A stretch of DNA of 64,000 nucleotides from the NCBI RefSeq assembly GCF_001761485.1, contig NC_090773.1:1426001-1490000 (forward strand), read 5' to 3'. Below are positions 61,300 through 64,000 of this stretch, in pieces (position 1 is the stretch's first letter; each line of letters starts with the position of its first letter). Made by a program: the position numbers and the translations under genes. The notes beneath the pieces are model-generated. The model did no database searches. It was not told the DNA's origin and worked only from the letters and a program-made list of their open reading frames with translations. The stretch comes from Yarrowia lipolytica. Taxonomy: Eukaryota > Ascomycota > Dipodascomycetes > Dipodascales.

Positions 61300-63360
61300 T
61301 TACTCCATCTCCTCGTCCTCATCCTCCTCCTCGCTCTCACTGAGCTGTTCGGGCTCGTCCTTGAAGTCGGCCAGCTCGACCTGGTCGGACTCGTTTCCGT
61401 CGTTAGCGTCCTGTTCTTGCGATTCTCGAAGAATGGCAAGCTTCTCGGCTCGCACCTGTCGCTGCACCACCACATAGGAACCCAGAGGGGTCTTCTGCCA
61501 GTCCAGGTCCTTGAGGAAGTTGTTGACCTGGTCTCGGTTGGTGGGGCCAAAGTCAATGTTGGCTCGCTTCTGCTCAATAAACTTGGCGTTGGCGTCGATC
61601 TTATCCAGCAGAGTCAGCAGCTGGCGGTTGAACTTGGAGATGTTGGACCGTTTGGTAAACCGCTTGAGAGTGATTACAGCTGGAATGGCAAGCTCGGGGA
61701 AGGCCACTGACTTGCAGTAAAGCACAAAGAACTCGGACACCAGCTCCACAATCTGGTCGCACACACCCTCCTGGTAGACTCGAGAGCCCAGATAGCCCTT
61801 GTTGGCTCGGATGGCGTAGTCAAAGTCCAGGGGCTTGAGAGCCGAAGACTTGGGGGGCTTGGTCATGACCGACGAGTTAAGCAGCTCTGTGAGAAGAGGC
61901 AGCAAAGGGATGTAAACTCCAGTTCGCTGGGAGATTCGGAGCAGAGATCTGATCAGGTAGAATCGCAGAGGGAAGAACTGGACCGAGGGGATTAATCGGA
62001 TCGTTCCAAGAGTGACCTGGACCAGAGGGTATAGCAGAGGTCGAAGAGGGGACTGAGAGCCCTTAGTGGCCTCGTTCTCGGCGTCACAGGTATCGGCAAC
62101 CACTCGGGACCAGTAGTCCAGAGAATGCACAAACTGCCAGTTGTAGACGGCCTTGTAGGCGTGTTTGGAGGCAGTCTTATTGGTCAGAGAGCCTCGCAGG
62201 TGGATGGCCAGCTGTCGGATGGCGTCAAAGGCAATAGGATAAGCCTGCTGCTCGTTGACAGCGTACAACATGGCGGCGGTATTCTTCATGAAGTTGATGG
62301 TGCCCATGGTGTGGAACGAGGTGTTTTTGCACGAGTTGACAAACTGTCCGTAGGCGGCCTTCAGAATGGCCTCATAGGTACCGGAGTGCTCCTTGGACTC
62401 AGTAATTAGCAGAGCAAAGGCAGCCTCTCGGGCAGAAATGGCAGAGCTGGTACCCCAGATGTAGCACACGGAGGCGATGAGGTTCTTAGTGAGCTTTCGA
62501 TGACTCAGCATGTAGGGCATGACCTTTTTGAGTGCAGCAATGGACCGGATAGTCTCCTCGGCTCCAGTGGTGGTGCTCAAAGACTGCTGCAGGACATCTC
62601 CATACGACTTGATGATAGCTGTGGCAGACTTGTTGTTGGTGGCGGATTCCTCGTCGACAACGCTGGTACCCTTCTTGGACTGCTTGAGAGGCAGCTGCTT
62701 GGTCAGAACCACAGGCACCCACCTGTTGACCACATCAAATAGCTTGGTGACCACCTTGATGTCGTTGATAACGTATTTGAAGTTGGCAGTAGCATTCTCA
62801 TCCTCCTGAGAAGCTAGAGCAGCCTTAGCAGCCCGCAGAGCGTTTCTAGCAGCGTCGGTAGATTGAGTCTTCTCCATGGCAGATGCCCACTTCTTGACCA
62901 TGGCCAGTGTCACCTCCTCCTTGTCCTCCTCCTCGGCGTTGGCGTCCTCCTCCACGTTCTCCTCGTCGTTTAGGTATTTGAGAAACTCGGGGTCGTCCAT
63001 CTCGGGGGCCTCGTCCTCGTCAGAGAAGGCCTCTCCTTCAGAGTCGTCGTCAGCTTCAATCTGATCCTGCTCGTCCTCGTCTTCCTCGTCTTCAAGTTCC
63101 TCCTCGTCCTCGTCCTCCTCAGCGGCCTTGCCCTTCTTTTCGGGAACCTCAAATCCACCCTTCATAAAGTCGCCCACAGACATGTCTTCGAAAAACGAAG
63201 GAGCAGCCTTCTCGACCTTGTCTTCGGCAGAGACGCTAGCTCCAGGACGTCGACCCTTGACGGCCTTGGCCTTGGCAGCCTGGTCCACACGTCGCTTATC
63301 TATGGTTTTCTTCAGATGCTTGTTTTGGAACTTTTTCGTCGCCTTTGATGCCTTACCCAT
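61300..63360 (-). CDS. NOC2: Nucleolar complex protein Noc2
   Basis: The 686-residue product matches Noc2, which pairs with Noc1 and then Noc3 to move pre-60S ribosomes from nucleolus to nucleoplasm. The N-terminus GKASKATKKFQNKHLKKTID is basic and conserved. Acidic runs follow (about 80-150), including EMDDPEFLKYLNDEEN, the typical DPEFYKFL-like block. The C-terminal two thirds are HEAT-like helices with the family phrases YPLVQVTLGTIRLIPSVQFF PLRFYLIRSLL (RLIPS/YFPLR signature) and, near 595, FVLYCKSVAFPELAIP. An acidic tail ends the protein. The start is the ATG at 63360; 12 open codons beyond start with TTG. An RRPE-like run lies 53 bp upstream. Confidence 0.93.
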   Translation of the reverse strand: MGKASKATKKFQNKHLKKTIDKRRVDQAAKAKAVKGRRPGASVSAEDKVEKAAPSFFEDMSVGDFMKGGFEVPEKKGKAAEEDEDEEELEDEEDEDEQDQIEADDDSEGEAFSDEDEAPEMDDPEFLKYLNDEENVEEDANAEEEDKEEVTLAMVKKWASAMEKTQSTDAARNALRAAKAALASQEDENATANFKYVINDIKVVTKLFDVVNRWVPVVLTKQLPLKQSKKGTSVVDEESATNNKSATAIIKSYGDVLQQSLSTTTGAEETIRSIAALKKVMPYMLSHRKLTKNLIASVCYIWGTSSAISAREAAFALLITESKEHSGTYEAILKAAYGQFVNSCKNTSFHTMGTINFMKNTAAMLYAVNEQQAYPIAFDAIRQLAIHLRGSLTNKTASKHAYKAVYNWQFVHSLDYWSRVVADTCDAENEATKGSQSPLRPLLYPLVQVTLGTIRLIPSVQFFPLRFYLIRSLLRISQRTGVYIPLLPLLTELLNSSVMTKPPKSSALKPLDFDYAIRANKGYLGSRVYQEGVCDQIVELVSEFFVLYCKSVAFPELAIPAVITLKRFTKRSNISKFNRQLLTLLDKIDANAKFIEQKRANIDFGPTNRDQVNNFLKDLDWQKTPLGSYVVVQRQVRAEKLAILRESQEQDANDGNESDQVELADFKDEPEQLSESEEEDEDEEME

Positions 63361-63412
63361 AGTGATTGTCTTGTAGTGAGATGTGCTTATGCTCAATTTG
63401 AAATTTCATCTC

Positions 63413-63422
63413 GAATTTTTTT
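63413..63422 (-). promoter_or_regulatory. RRPE-like element upstream of NOC2
   Basis: GAATTTTTTT (AAAAAAATTC on the gene strand), 53 bp before the NOC2 ATG, next to CGAGATGAAA on the gene strand, a weak match to the PAC box GCGATGAG. The pair fits a ribosome-biogenesis promoter, but both are imperfect. Confidence 0.3.
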
Positions 63423-63633
63423 AGAGTTGATGCGGGCAGAAAGTTTAATCGAAATGTTGATGAAGACAACTTAGACACGTGATATGGAATCTTATACACG
63501 TTAAAACAGCTGTTGACATATATATGTGTTTATAAGACCCATCAGGAATCACATTTACGTCTTATTTTCTACTCATAACCTGTAACTCCACGTCCGGGGG
63601 GTGCAGGCTACAGATTTCGAAACGCTAAAAACC

Positions 63634-63705
63634 GCCTTCGTGGCCAAGTGGTAAGGCGCAGCACTAGTAATGCTGAGATCATCAGTTCAAATCTGGTCGA
63701 AGGCA
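63634..63705 (+). tRNA. tRNA-Thr (anticodon AGT)
   Basis: A 72-nt intronless cloverleaf. The acceptor stem GCCTTCG pairs perfectly with CGAAGGC; the D-arm is TGGCCAAGTGGTAAGGC; the anticodon arm is CAGCA-CTAGTAA-TGCTG, placing AGT at 34-36 (IGU after editing, reading ACU/ACC/ACA Thr codons). The T-arm is ATCAG-TTCAAAT-CTGGT, with A as discriminator. A-box (TGGCCAAGTGG) and B-box (AGTTCAAATCT) promoters are internal. CCA is not encoded. A T8 run six bases after the end should stop Pol III. Confidence 0.95.
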
Positions 63706-63711
63706 AATATA

Positions 63712-63719
63712 TTTTTTTT
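63712..63719 (+). terminator. Pol III terminator of tRNA-Thr
   Basis: Eight T starting seven bases beyond the tRNA 3' end, the standard Pol III stop signal. No 5S rRNA gene follows in the remaining 280 bp, unlike the fused tRNA-5S units known in this species. Confidence 0.9.
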
Positions 63720-64000
63720 GGCTTCCCTTTTCACGAAGACACCAGTACCGGCGGTATGGACTGCGCCCACGCGACTTTTGCTGTATGTGGGTCAGGATTT
63801 TTCTAGCGTGGGTTGGTTTGGGAGTGTGAACTTTAGTTGAGGTTTTAACTAAATTTAACAACATGGGGGTGTTGGTATTAGTTTGTTGTAGGGGTAAAAA
63901 CAGCTTGATTTCCTTTTATTTTTTTGTTCAATATATTTCTACAACTGTCAGAGACATGTAAATATACGTCTAATTACCATGGACTGCTTGCATCCGTTAG
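63720..64000. other. Right-edge intergenic sequence
   Basis: About 280 bp without a recognisable feature. Confidence 0.5.

Overview
This is a 64-kb chromosomal window from a budding yeast, very probably Yarrowia lipolytica (inference). Three things point there. Spliced genes use GTGAGT donors and a branch point fused to the acceptor (CTAAC-N-CAG), often right behind the start codon. Codon use favours CGA, AAC, AAG, CAG and GAG. The PEX24-like protein is 550 residues, the length I recall for the Yarrowia protein. Genes are dense and lie on both strands. I saw no complete transposon, no CRISPR array and no rRNA.

Layout, left to right: an empty first 1.6 kb; RPC25 (Pol III stalk); RPT1 (proteasome ATPase); a CWC16-family splicing factor (SAF4-like); BFR2 (ribosome biogenesis); a very short TFIIS-middle-domain protein; HIR3 (histone chaperone, two introns, first coding exon only the ATG); an IPA1/UBE3D-like protein; PPX1; TIM8 (two introns); a TTI2-like HEAT protein; a GRE2-like reductase; RPB7 (Pol II stalk, 12-nt first exon); a small secreted protein; a fused pseudouridine-phosphate glycosidase and PfkB kinase; HOM3; a 2.9-kb gap; a PSR1-type phosphatase; a Ubc6-like E2 with no membrane anchor; RPT3; SET5; ATP17 (636-bp intron); a 2.2-kb gap; an AVT-type amino-acid transporter; PEX24; BUD4 (2118 residues); an F-box protein; VPS30/ATG6; GEP3; NOC2; and a tRNA-Thr(AGT).

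The genes are mostly conserved housekeeping genes and do not form one pathway. Some are thematically paired: two proteasome ATPases, two RNA polymerase stalk subunits (Pol II and Pol III paralogues), three mitochondrial proteins (TIM8, ATP17, GEP3) and two nucleolar proteins (BFR2, NOC2).

The points most worth a second look are: the anchorless Ubc6-like E2, whose tail carries a SUMO-interaction-like motif and a lysine run; a likely hidden 3' exon of VPS30 whose donor overlaps the apparent stop codon; the stand-alone TFIIS middle domain; the mitochondrially addressed pseudouridine-catabolism fusion; and several micro-exons.
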